A DNA stretch of 64,000 bases. Source: Pandoraea communis. GTDB lineage: Bacteria > Pseudomonadota > Gammaproteobacteria > Burkholderiales > Burkholderiaceae. Below, in pieces: positions 29,229-37,246 of the stretch; within the stretch, counting starts at the first letter, position 1, and each line of letters starts with the position of its first letter. The notes beneath the pieces were generated by a model. That model did no database searches. It had not been told where the DNA came from and saw nothing but the letters and a program-made list of their open reading frames with translations. The position numbers and the translations under genes were made by a program. The stretch is from assembly GCF_902459745.1 (NCBI RefSeq), contig NZ_CABPSJ010000004.1, forward strand, positions 620,001-684,000. The letters are read 5' to 3'.

Positions 29229-29946
29229 GGTTTAAGCTCCAGTAACGTGACACGAATCGCAGATTCGCGTGAAAACAGAACGCGGCGAAACAGAACATGT
29301 CGAGGTGACGGTTTGTCATTCGCGAACCCGATCAGGTATCGGCACTGCTCTGCTGACAGGGGGCAGTGTATGAGTCACCGCTACTCGCGCCTATTTCAGA
29401 ATCCGCAAGAATCTATTTCAAATACGAAAAGAATCCCTCGAACCTGCCGGAAAGCTTTGTCCAATAAGGGATTGCGTTGATTAAGGTTAGGCCGGAAATA
29501 GAGATGCAAGCGACGTGTGTTGCGCTCGGGACACAGTGTGCCGCACATGCCATCGTGTGCGCGAAGCATTGCCAGCACTGGATTTGCGCGCGACAGGCGT
29601 GAAGGAATTTGGTTCCGTTGATGCGAAAACCTGTCGCAAGGTGCCGCGCGCACAAGCGACGCATCGAACGATGGGGCACCGCCGCTGTCGTGTGCAATGT
29701 GATGCCTGACACGTCACAATGCCGGTTGCCTATATAGGTAGAGATCGATGCTTGCGTCAGGTCGTTGCCATGCGCATGTCATCAAGCGACTTTACACGCG
29801 CGTGATGAGGGAAATCCGATATGCCGGCAAGCACGAGAGATGTGGTGGCTCAGAAACGCCCTTTATTTACGGGGTTTTACGGACTATTGCGAGTCGCCGA
29901 ATAATTCATTGCGCCGAATGATGACAATGATTTCGGGGCGCCGACC
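29229..29946. other. Long gene-free region upstream of the porin
   Basis: About 720 bp with no gene I can support, more AT-rich than the surroundings. Open frames on both strands here lack ribosome sites and family resemblance. A perfect 10-bp palindrome CCTATATAGG sits at 29729-29738. Porin promoter elements must lie in the right-hand part of the minus-strand leader, but no consensus pair stands out. Confidence 0.5.
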
Positions 29947-29958
29947 TATACTACGTTC

Positions 29959-30033
29959 CGCGAGAAGTAGACTTTTGCGTTGAGTGAAAAGTCTCCAAAC
30001 CTTGGCGCGGCCTCATTGGCCGCGCTTTTTTTT
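29959..30033 (+). ncRNA. Candidate small RNA ending in an orphan intrinsic terminator
   Basis: A two-hairpin transcript is predicted. Stem 1 is AGACTTTT (29969-29976) with AAAAGTCT (29987-29994). Stem 2 is the terminator GCGCGGCC (30005-30012) / GGCCGCGC (30018-30025) plus eight T. A TATACT hexamer (29947-29952) places a start near 29959; its -35 is weak (TGACAA with a 19-bp spacer). No protein gene on this strand lies within 2 kb upstream (the last is the C26 amidase, ended by its own terminator), and the next downstream gene is on the opposite strand. The terminator therefore needs an RNA of its own. It matches no RNA family I recognise. Confidence 0.5.
30005..30033 (+). terminator. Orphan intrinsic terminator, plus strand
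   Basis: An 8-bp GC-rich stem (30005-30012 with 30018-30025), TCATT loop, then TTTTTTTT (30026-30033). Polarity is plus only: the minus strand has no T-run after the stem, so it cannot serve the neighbouring minus-strand regulator gene as a canonical terminator. Confidence 0.85.
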
Positions 30034-30047
30034 GTCCGCGCGATTTG

Positions 30048-31286
30048 CTACGCGAAGTGCCCTGCGCTGAGGGCGTCGCCGCAATCGCGCACGTGGGGAA
30101 TGCTCAACTGCTTGAGCTTGCGATACAGCGATGCGCGGCAAAAGCCGAGCGTGCGTGCGGCGGCAGAAATGTTCCAGCGATGTTGTGCGAGCGCTTGCAG
30201 AATGCGCTCACGTTCACTGTCATGACGGGGCATTTGCGCAATCGTCTCGACGGTCTGGACACGCGGGGCCGATGCGACGGCATTACCGATGTCGTGTGAG
30301 CGTTGCTCCGTGAACGTATCGTTGCCGGACATCCACGTATGCGAACAAGACGTAACAAGTTCCGGCGGCAGATCGTCCGCACACAATTGATTACCGCTCA
30401 TCACCGCACATGCATAGCGTAGCGCTGCGCGCAGTTGGCGCAGATTCCCCGGCCACGCATGCATGAGCAGACGCGACAGGGCGTCTGGCGACACACGAGC
30501 CAGCACCTGATCCTCGTGTAGTTCCGGCCATTCGTCGCATAGCATGCGGGCGATCAGTTCGCGCTTGTCGTCGCGCTCGCGCAATGTGGGTAATGTGAGG
30601 ATGCCCACGGCAATGCGGTAGTAAAGGTCTTCGCGGAACGTGCCCTGTGCCACGGCGGTTGCGAGATCCTGATGGGTGGCGCAGATCAGTTGTACGTCCA
30701 CGGGCACCGCATGACTCGCACCCAGCGGCGTCACTTCGCGCTCCGAGAGCACACGCAACAGCCGCGTTTGCAGTGCGTGGGGCATGTCGCCGATTTCATC
30801 GAGGAAAAGCGTGCCGCCGTCGGCCTGCTGCAATTTTCCTTTCATGCCGCCGGGCAAGGCACCCGAGAACGCGCCGCGTTGATAACCGAACAGTTCGCTC
30901 TCGACGAGGTGCTCAGGCAGCGACGCCGTGTTGATGGCGACAAACGCCTGCGCACGCCGTTCGCTGTACTCGTGCAGCGCCCTGGCCAGAAACTCCTTGC
31001 CCGTTCCCGTCTCGCCGAGAATCAACACCGGCAGCCCGCGATCGACGAAGCGCTTGCCGCGCGCGAGCAAATCGCGCATGCGGGCGTCGGTGCCGCACAG
31101 GTCATCGATGGCGAGGTAGTCGGGGCGCATCCGGCGCGCAGCGGCGGGGGCGGCCGGCACACGGGCGATGCGCTCGGCAAGGGCTGCGATATTGGCAAAG
31201 GCGGTATTGGCGCTGGCTGTGCCGATGGGGCTGGCGTGGCCGACAGGTCGAGCGGGGGCAGGCGCTACAGCAAGGTGAGCGGGCAT
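30048..31286 (-). CDS. Sigma-54-dependent activator lacking a sensor domain (AAA+ and Fis HTH)
   Basis: A 412-residue bacterial enhancer-binding protein. AAA+ domain: Walker A GETGTGKE (91-98), sigma-54 contact loop GAFSGA (138-143, Ser for the usual Thr of GAFTGA), Walker B GGTLFLDEIGDM (158-169) and the arginine-finger area FREDLYYRI. The C-terminal Fis-type helix-turn-helix (NISAAARTLGFCRASLYRKL) lies near 385-405. Only about 60 low-complexity residues precede the AAA+ core, where AcoR-like relatives carry GAF/PAS sensors. A PspF-like mode (control by a partner) is implied. AAGGAG precedes the ATG. It diverges from the LysR gene. Confidence 0.9.
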   Translation of the reverse strand: MPAHLAVAPAPARPVGHASPIGTASANTAFANIAALAERIARVPAAPAAARRMRPDYLAIDDLCGTDARMRDLLARGKRFVDRGLPVLILGETGTGKEFLARALHEYSERRAQAFVAINTASLPEHLVESELFGYQRGAFSGALPGGMKGKLQQADGGTLFLDEIGDMPHALQTRLLRVLSEREVTPLGASHAVPVDVQLICATHQDLATAVAQGTFREDLYYRIAVGILTLPTLRERDDKRELIARMLCDEWPELHEDQVLARVSPDALSRLLMHAWPGNLRQLRAALRYACAVMSGNQLCADDLPPELVTSCSHTWMSGNDTFTEQRSHDIGNAVASAPRVQTVETIAQMPRHDSERERILQALAQHRWNISAAARTLGFCRASLYRKLKQLSIPHVRDCGDALSAGHFA

Positions 31287-31468
31287 GACTTGTCTCCTTC
31301 TCGTATTGGTACGAAAGGTCGCCGTCGGTGGCTTGTGGCCTGGCGTTCCCTGACGTCTTTTTTATGTCGCAGCCAGCTCGGGTAGCCAACCGCCAATGCA
31401 GGATACGACCACATAGTAATAACTTCCAATACAATATTGGTGCGCTATTAATACCGGTGGGGTATCAG

Positions 31469-32413
31469 ATGATCGAACTACGTCATTTCCAGTACTTCGT
31501 GGTGCTCGCGGAGACGCTGCACTTTGGCCGTGCGGCTCAGCAGTTGCATATCTCGCAGCCGCCGCTGTCGCGCCAGATTGCGCTGATGGAGGCCGAACTG
31601 GGGGTGCTGCTGTTCGAGCGCACGCGCCGCAGTGTGCGTCTCACGCGTGCGGGCGCACGTTTCTATCAGGATGCGGTGGAAATCCTGAACTCTGTCGAGC
31701 GGGCGCGTCGCAATGCCGTGGCGGCGAGCCGGGGCGAGGATGGCGCGATCACGGTGGGCTTCATGATGTCCTCGGCGTACAACATCCTGCCCGCGCTGAC
31801 GCGCACTTACGCCGCCGCGTATTCGCGGGTCGACATGAAACTGGCGGAAACGCTCCCCAACTTACTGGCCGAAGCGGTGCGTGCGGGGCAGACCGACGTG
31901 GGCATCATGTACCGCCCCGAAGACCTCACCGGGCTCGATACGGCGACAGTGTTTCGCGAGGAGATGGTGGCCGTACTGCCGCGCACGCACGCGCTCGCCA
32001 AGGCGCGCGTGCTCGACGCCTCGCAACTGGCCGAAGAGTCGTTCGTGAGCATTCCGCGCGAGATCGCGCCGCTGGTCTACGATCTGGTCGTCGATCACTG
32101 CCGTCGCGCGGGGTTTTCACCTCACATCCGGCTGGAAACCAACTTGCAGCAGACGATTATCAATCTGGTGGGGGAGGGCCTTGGCGTGGCGATGGTGCCA
32201 ATGTCGATGAGCAGCGCGAGTGCGTCAGGCAGCGCGGTCTTCAAGCCGTTGCGCAACGCGCCGGTGGCGGAGGTGGCGCTGCTTTGGAGTCGCGACAATC
32301 ACAACCCCTGTGTGGCGACGTTCGTCGAAAACGCGAGAACGGTGTGGCGTGAGATGCAGCGCGCGCCGGGCGCGCGGCTGGTGCCCGACAGACCGGACAC
32401 CGGTGTGCGATGA
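31469..32413 (+). CDS. LysR-family transcriptional regulator (CatR/BenM-like)
   Basis: A 314-residue LysR regulator. The N-terminal winged HTH (MIELRHFQYFVVLAETLHFGRAAQQLHISQPPLSRQI) is textbook; the effector domain starts at about 90 (ITVGFMMSSAYNILPALTR). The ATG at 31469 is chosen over a longer frame because the HTH begins there and GGTGGGG lies upstream. It diverges from the sigma-54 activator (182-bp gap). Relatives with this N-terminus often control aromatic-acid operons. It converges with a GntR gene across a 104-bp featureless gap. Confidence 0.92.
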   Translation: MIELRHFQYFVVLAETLHFGRAAQQLHISQPPLSRQIALMEAELGVLLFERTRRSVRLTRAGARFYQDAVEILNSVERARRNAVAASRGEDGAITVGFMMSSAYNILPALTRTYAAAYSRVDMKLAETLPNLLAEAVRAGQTDVGIMYRPEDLTGLDTATVFREEMVAVLPRTHALAKARVLDASQLAEESFVSIPREIAPLVYDLVVDHCRRAGFSPHIRLETNLQQTIINLVGEGLGVAMVPMSMSSASASGSAVFKPLRNAPVAEVALLWSRDNHNPCVATFVENARTVWREMQRAPGARLVPDRPDTGVR

Positions 32414-32517
32414 GGGCGCGCAGAGGGCTGGTTGATGCGAAGCGGTGATAGCCGGCCAAGCGCAGTCGTCGTCGCAAAGCGCTACGCGGATGGAAATTCC
32501 GCGGCTCTGCCGGTCGA

Positions 32518-33240
32518 TTACACTCGGTCGCCCAGCACTGTGGCTCGCGTAAAGGTTTCGATGTTGTCCAGCAATGCATCGAGGGCTTCACCTGCGCGTT
32601 TCACGTCGCCGGCAGCAATCGCTTCGGCGACTTCCGCATGTAGTCGCGCCATGGTCGGCAGGTCGGCCGCTTCTTTGTAGTGGTAATACCAGAAGCGGCG
32701 TGATAGCCCGTGCATCAGGCGCATCGCCCCTTCGGCGAATTCGTTGCGTGCGGCGACAAGACACAACTCGTTGAACTCGCGGTCGGCACGAATGAACTCC
32801 ACATCCTTGCCGCTGCGGGCGGAACTTCTGAACTCCTTTGCCAGACGCGCGAAGTGTTCGCGTTGTTCTGCCGTGGCTTTCTTCGCCGCGCTTCTGGCAA
32901 TCAACCGTTCGACCTCACGTCGCGTTTCCAGCAGACGCAACTGCTTGGAGACGTCCATCGGGGGCACGAGCAGGCCGCGCTGTGGCAACACAATAATCAA
33001 ATGTTCCCTGGCCAGCCGCTGAACCGCTTCGCGAATCGGGGTGCGGCCAAACCCCGTCATTTCGCTCAACTGCAACTCCGACATTGTTGAACCCGGGGCC
33101 AGTCGCAGCGTCACTATCGCTTCTTCGATCCACTCGTACGCCATGTCGACCATTCTGCCGCGAGGGATCACGTCCACTCGTTCATCGAGCGCCGCGGCTT
33201 CCGATTTTCCCGTCCGTCGGGTCGCTTTCTTTGTCGCCAT
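32518..33240 (-). CDS. GntR/FadR-type (FCD) transcriptional regulator
   Basis: A 240-residue regulator. The N-terminal winged HTH contains MSELQLSEMTGFGRTPIREAVQRLAREHLI; the FCD effector domain from about residue 95 is all-helical with RADREFNELCLVAARNEF. Start is placed at MATKKATRR; the frame stays open to 33327 with other ATGs, and ribosome sites are poor, so the start is uncertain. It diverges from the hydrolase/dehydrogenase/MFS/hydroxylase cluster and is its obvious candidate regulator. Its own upstream has ATGTTAATTGT (33261-33271), a sequence repeated upstream of the hydroxylase (37194-37204). Confidence 0.88.
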   Translation of the reverse strand: MATKKATRRTGKSEAAALDERVDVIPRGRMVDMAYEWIEEAIVTLRLAPGSTMSELQLSEMTGFGRTPIREAVQRLAREHLIIVLPQRGLLVPPMDVSKQLRLLETRREVERLIARSAAKKATAEQREHFARLAKEFRSSARSGKDVEFIRADREFNELCLVAARNEFAEGAMRLMHGLSRRFWYYHYKEAADLPTMARLHAEVAEAIAAGDVKRAGEALDALLDNIETFTRATVLGDRV

Positions 33241-33392
33241 TTGGTCAATGCCCAGAGCAAATGTTAATTGTATATCACCTGCTTCTGGCGATAGCGGTGA
33301 CATGTCCCGGCCCTTAACACGCCCCATACCTCGGGCTTTCCCGGTATGCGCATCGCTTGTCTTGATAGTCTGATGTGCTATTATTAATCAAC

Positions 33393-33402
33393 TAATATAT
33401 TA
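33393..33402. promoter_or_regulatory. Candidate operator 1 (TAATATATTA)
   Basis: Perfect 10-bp palindrome TAATATATTA ending 24 bp before the alpha/beta hydrolase ATG. It is one of three copies of TAATATRTTA, each found just upstream of one transcription unit of this cluster. It is placed to overlap the promoter, so binding would likely repress. The presumed binder is the divergent GntR protein. Confidence 0.6.
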
Positions 33403-33426
33403 CATGGATGTGTGGGAGGAACGGCG

Positions 33427-34188
33427 ATGGACATCACGAGGGTGGGGAGGCCGGATGGTTTCCCGGTGGTTGCCTTGCACGGCATTCAGGGAACGAGCGA
33501 CTCATGGACTCCGCTTGCAACGGCGCTCGGCGATACGTTTCGTTTTATCTTGCCCAACATGCCGGGACGCGGCGACGCAGGCCCCCCGCTTTCCGCACGA
33601 GCGTGCAATGCCTGCGAGTTCGCGCGCGTCACCAGCGAGATCATCGAACAAGAGGTCGGCCATCACGCCTACGTCCTGGCCGGCTGGAGCATGGGTGTCT
33701 CCGTGATCCTCGAGTTCATGGGGCATCTGGCAGACGGCACGGCGCGGCATTCTCCGCCGGTCGCCGTTGTCCTCATGTCGGGCACCGCACAGTTGAACGA
33801 GGTGAACTGGTTTGCGTCTGCCGACGAGACTGCACTCCTCACCGAGATCAGGCAGCGCGAGGCGCGTCTGAGGCTAAAGCGGGCAGCCGACCCGCGTGTC
33901 GTGGCCTGGACCTGGAGCGCGCTAAAGCCAGTCTCGCATCTGTCGAATCTGGCTCATGTCGGCGTGCCTGCCCTCATCGTCCACGGCAGCGACGACGAAG
34001 ACTGCCCACTCGATCACGCACGTCGCATGCGCGAAGGAATCCGTCGCGCATCACTGCATGTGATTCCCGGTGGGCGTCACTCGATTCTGACGGAGAACAC
34101 CTGGGAGGTCGGCATCGCCATGCGAGATTTCCTGGCGCTGCACTGCGCGGAGCCAGGGCCACTAATCAACCAACAGGAGAATTCATGA
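33427..34188 (+). CDS. Alpha/beta hydrolase
   Basis: A 253-residue single-domain hydrolase. The oxyanion segment is LHGIQGTSDSW. The nucleophile elbow appears as AGWSMGVS (Ser near residue 88), the acid near IVHGSDDEDCP and the His in GGRHS. A GGGAGGA ribosome site sits 6 bp before ATG 33427. Its stop overlaps the dehydrogenase start (ATGA), so both are made together. No close family assignment; an ester or C-C bond hydrolase acting ahead of an alcohol dehydrogenase is plausible. Confidence 0.85.
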   Translation: MDITRVGRPDGFPVVALHGIQGTSDSWTPLATALGDTFRFILPNMPGRGDAGPPLSARACNACEFARVTSEIIEQEVGHHAYVLAGWSMGVSVILEFMGHLADGTARHSPPVAVVLMSGTAQLNEVNWFASADETALLTEIRQREARLRLKRAADPRVVAWTWSALKPVSHLSNLAHVGVPALIVHGSDDEDCPLDHARRMREGIRRASLHVIPGGRHSILTENTWEVGIAMRDFLALHCAEPGPLINQQENS

Positions 34189-35450
34189 GGATCGACGATT
34201 GCGTCCACTTTTGTGCGCCCTCCCGGCTCATCATCGAGCTGGGTTATCGCCACAAGCTCCCCAGCCTTCTTCAGGCCCTTGGCTACCGGCGCGGGCTGCT
34301 CGTCACAGACAGCTTCTTTGCCGAGAAAACACGCTGGGTGAAGGAGTACGTGACGGCGTGCGAACACCAGGGGGTGCATGTGGACGTCTATGCCGGCGGT
34401 CAGCCCGACCCGACCACGGATCTGTGCGATCGCGCGACGGACGAACTGCGTATCGCGCAGGGCGGCCAGTTGCCGGATCACATCGTCTCGCTAGGAGGCG
34501 GCAGCAACATCGATCTGGCCAAGGCGTTGTGCGTCACGCTTCCGGCGGGCCGCCCCATTCGCGACTTCGGAAGCGGCGTGGCAAGCGATGCGCCCGTCAT
34601 CGACCACATCGCTGTGCCAACGACCGCCGGCACGGGGTCGGAACTCACCCCCGGAACCATTCTGTTCGATCCGCCGACCGGCATCAAAACCGCCGTGATG
34701 GACAATCGGCTACGTCCGGTCGTCGCTGCTATCGACCCCGAACTCACATTCACATGCCCGCCCAAGGTCACGGCCGAGTCTGGCATCGACGCTTTGACCC
34801 ACGCGCTCGAATCGTTCGTCACGCTCGACTCCGATCGGTTCGATCGAAACGGCTCCTTCGACCCCGGCTACAGCGGTCGCAGCGGTCTGACCATGATCTT
34901 TGCGCGTGAGTCGATCCGGCTAGCCACCGCCTATCTACTTCGTTGTTACGAAGATGGTAACGACGTGGAGGCGCGCGTCGGTATGTGCTACGCGAGCGTC
35001 TACGCCGCAATGTCATATGGGAGCGCCGGACTCAATGCGGTTCATGGCATTGCGTATGGCGTCGCGGCGCTGACGCACAAGTCCCACGGCGCCACGAATG
35101 CGGTTGTCCTGCCATATGTCATCGATGCGTTGCGCGAGTCGCGCCACGCTGAACTCCTCGAAGTGGCCCGAATGTTCGGCATCAAGGTCGACGACGAAGT
35201 GCAGGCCGTTCGCGAGTTGCCCCACAAATTGCGCGAGCTTGTTGGCAAGCTCGGCATCCCCACTGATCTCAATGCCTTCGGCATTTCCCAGGGATCGCTG
35301 AGGGATCTGCTCATCGATTCACTTGGCGTGACTCGGTTGGCCAAAGCATTCCCGGTCGGGAATATCGAAGAGTGCTACGCGGAAATCATCGACAACGCGT
35401 GGCGTGGAGGTCTTCGAGACGAGAAGACTGAGAGACGGTCGGCAGCCTGA
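34185..35450 (+). CDS. Iron-containing alcohol dehydrogenase (group III)
   Basis: A 421-residue NAD(P)-dependent dehydrogenase. The nucleotide site is GGGSNIDLAKAL (104-115), followed by PTTAGTGSELT (145-155). The four metal ligands align: D202 and H206 (GIDALTHALE), H287 (NAVHGIAYG) and H301 (SHGATNAVVLP), with the 14-residue spacing normal for the family. AGGAG precedes the ATG, which overlaps the hydrolase stop. Maleylacetate reductase, 4-hydroxybutyrate and lactaldehyde dehydrogenases share this fold; the substrate here is not evident. Confidence 0.93.
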   Translation: MRIDDCVHFCAPSRLIIELGYRHKLPSLLQALGYRRGLLVTDSFFAEKTRWVKEYVTACEHQGVHVDVYAGGQPDPTTDLCDRATDELRIAQGGQLPDHIVSLGGGSNIDLAKALCVTLPAGRPIRDFGSGVASDAPVIDHIAVPTTAGTGSELTPGTILFDPPTGIKTAVMDNRLRPVVAAIDPELTFTCPPKVTAESGIDALTHALESFVTLDSDRFDRNGSFDPGYSGRSGLTMIFARESIRLATAYLLRCYEDGNDVEARVGMCYASVYAAMSYGSAGLNAVHGIAYGVAALTHKSHGATNAVVLPYVIDALRESRHAELLEVARMFGIKVDDEVQAVRELPHKLRELVGKLGIPTDLNAFGISQGSLRDLLIDSLGVTRLAKAFPVGNIEECYAEIIDNAWRGGLRDEKTERRSAA

Positions 35451-35546
35451 TCAACGCGATTCCCATCGATTCGACAGGTCGCTGTCGCCGCGCAAAGACA
35501 CAATTCACCATTCGGCCGGACACACCGGTCGCTTTGCGTCTCAATG

Positions 35547-35560
35547 TCTAATATGTTAGA
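35547..35560. promoter_or_regulatory. Candidate operator 2 (TCTAATATGTTAGA)
   Basis: A 14-bp palindrome with 5-bp perfect arms TCTAA/TTAGA around TATG, containing the TAATATGTTA core. It ends 36 bp before the MFS transporter ATG. Second copy of the cluster motif. The rest of the 146-bp gap holds only an AAAGGAG ribosome site. Confidence 0.6.
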
Positions 35561-35596
35561 TGAATATCAGAAAAATGTAACAAAGGAGACACAAGC

Positions 35597-36979
35597 ATGG
35601 ATATGTCCGCAGCCGCGTCGCGGCTAGGTGTTGACGTCGTCGCGCGTCTTGAGCGACTACCGATGACGAACTATCAACGAACGCTTTTCTCTATCATCGC
35701 CACCGCCTGGTTCTTCGATTCCATGGATCTCGGGTTGATGACGTTCGTTCTCGGTTCGATCAAGGCGGAGTTCGGCCTTTCCGCCTCGCAGGCCGGACTG
35801 CTCGCCAGTTCCAGCTTTCTCGGCATGTTCGTGGGTGCCGCCACCGCGGGGCTTCTTGCGGACAAGTTCGGGCGCAAGCCGGTCTTTCAGGTCAGCATGG
35901 TCTTCTGGGGGGCCGGCAGCCTGATGTGCGGCTTTGCTCACAATGTCGAGTCGCTGATGATGTACCGCGTTCTGCTCGGCTTCGGCATGGGCATGGAGTT
36001 CCCGATCGGTCTCTCGATGGTTTCAGAGATCGTTCCGGCCAGAAGTCGCGGCAAGTATGTGGCCATCCTCGAAGGTTTCTGGCCCATCGGCTTCATCGCG
36101 GCTGGCGCGTTTTCCTACTTCATGCTCCCGGTGATCGGGTGGCGCGGCATCTTCATCGCGTTGGCGATCCCGGCCGTTTTCGTGTTCGTCATCAGGCGAA
36201 TGGTGCCCGAATCGCCTCGTTGGCTGGAAGACACTGGGCGCATGAAAGAAGCGGCGGACGTGATGAACCACATCGAAGCCAAAGTGGAGACGGCCTACGG
36301 CCGCAGGTTGCCGGAACCCGTCATCGTGCCGGGCGTGCGGCACCAGCAGACCGGCCGGAAGGCGCTCTTTTCGGAGATTTGGCGCGGCGTGTATGCGAAG
36401 CGAACGGTCATGTTGTGGACCACCTGGTTCTTCGCGCTGCTGGGCTACTACGGGCTGACAACATGGTTGGGGGCGTTGCTGCAGCAGGCCGGATACGAGA
36501 TCACCAAATCCGTGCTCTACACCGTCTATATCTCGCTGGCAGGCATCCCCGGCTTCCTTTTCTCAGCCTGGTTGCTGGAGAAATGGGGACGCAAGCCGAC
36601 CTGCGCATTGATGCTGCTTGGCAGTGCGCTCGCCGCCTATCTATACGGTCAGGCGGCAGGCAACAAGGCGCCGATTGAGCAGTTGATTGCCACAGGGCTA
36701 CTGATGCAGTTCTTTCTCTTCGGCATGTGGTCTGTGCTGTACGCCTACACACCGGAACTTTACCCGACCCGCATCCGTGCAACGGGCTCGGGTTTTGCCT
36801 CCTCCATCGGACGCGTCGGCTCTCTCGCCGGCCCTTTCGCCATTGGTGTGCTGCTCCCGACCTGGGGACAAACGGGCGTGTTCACCATGGGGGCTCTGTC
36901 CTTCGTGATTGCCGCGCTGGCCGTACTGTTGCTTGGCGTCGAGACGAAGGGCCGTTCGCTGGAGGACGTTTCGCACTGA
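35597..36979 (+). CDS. MFS transporter (sugar/aromatic-acid porter type)
   Basis: A 460-residue, twelve-segment major facilitator. The loop 2-3 motif GLLADKFGRKP is present. PESPRWLEDTGRMKEAADVM follows TM6, as in the sugar-porter and aromatic-acid:H+ symporter families, and ELYPTRIRATGSGFASSIGRVGSLAGP lies in the second half. AAAGGAG precedes the ATG. It is flanked by the dehydrogenase (+) and hydroxylase (+) under the same candidate operators, so it likely imports the cluster substrate. Confidence 0.92.
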   Translation: MDMSAAASRLGVDVVARLERLPMTNYQRTLFSIIATAWFFDSMDLGLMTFVLGSIKAEFGLSASQAGLLASSSFLGMFVGAATAGLLADKFGRKPVFQVSMVFWGAGSLMCGFAHNVESLMMYRVLLGFGMGMEFPIGLSMVSEIVPARSRGKYVAILEGFWPIGFIAAGAFSYFMLPVIGWRGIFIALAIPAVFVFVIRRMVPESPRWLEDTGRMKEAADVMNHIEAKVETAYGRRLPEPVIVPGVRHQQTGRKALFSEIWRGVYAKRTVMLWTTWFFALLGYYGLTTWLGALLQQAGYEITKSVLYTVYISLAGIPGFLFSAWLLEKWGRKPTCALMLLGSALAAYLYGQAAGNKAPIEQLIATGLLMQFFLFGMWSVLYAYTPELYPTRIRATGSGFASSIGRVGSLAGPFAIGVLLPTWGQTGVFTMGALSFVIAALAVLLLGVETKGRSLEDVSH

Positions 36980-37017
36980 CCCGTTGCAAGAGATTTACCC
37001 GTTCTTGACCCGGCGGG

Positions 37018-37057
37018 GCGCGGTCCCCGCCGCGCGGAACTGCGGCGGGGACCGCGC
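37018..37057. terminator. 16-bp perfect GC hairpin after the MFS gene
   Basis: Arms 37018-37033 and 37042-37057 are perfectly complementary over 16 bp, loop GCGGAACT. Neither side has a T-run, so it is not a classical terminator. It may stop transcription with Rho or stabilise the MFS mRNA 3' end. Confidence 0.45.
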
Positions 37058-37189
37058 CTGACGCCAGTGGGGCCGGTCGGATGCACCTTCTCCGGCACCA
37101 ACGGCACGAACGTCCATCCCGAATCATTTCATCGCTTCCACTTCACAAAACAGTGAACGCCATTCCGATGATTCTTGTTTTTGCACAAC

Positions 37190-37199
37190 TAATATGTTA
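37190..37199. promoter_or_regulatory. Candidate operator 3 (TAATATGTTA)
   Basis: Third copy of TAATATRTTA, ending 47 bp before the hydroxylase ATG; the core is identical to that at 35549-35558. The following ATTGT continues an 11-bp identity (ATGTTAATTGT) with the GntR gene upstream region. Confidence 0.6.
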
Positions 37200-37246
37200 A
37201 TTGTTTATTTTGCAATTCGCGTTGATTCAGACACAGGAGACAAGTC

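Noticed and set aside
28074-29480. Long plus-strand frame opposite the porin
   Set aside because: It mirrors porin codons; the encoded sequence is Val/Arg-rich with no recognisable domain. The porin on the other strand is certain.
29413-29712. 99-codon minus-strand frame in the porin upstream region
   Set aside because: No ribosome site, unusual Cys/His-rich composition unlike neighbouring genes, and no family resemblance.
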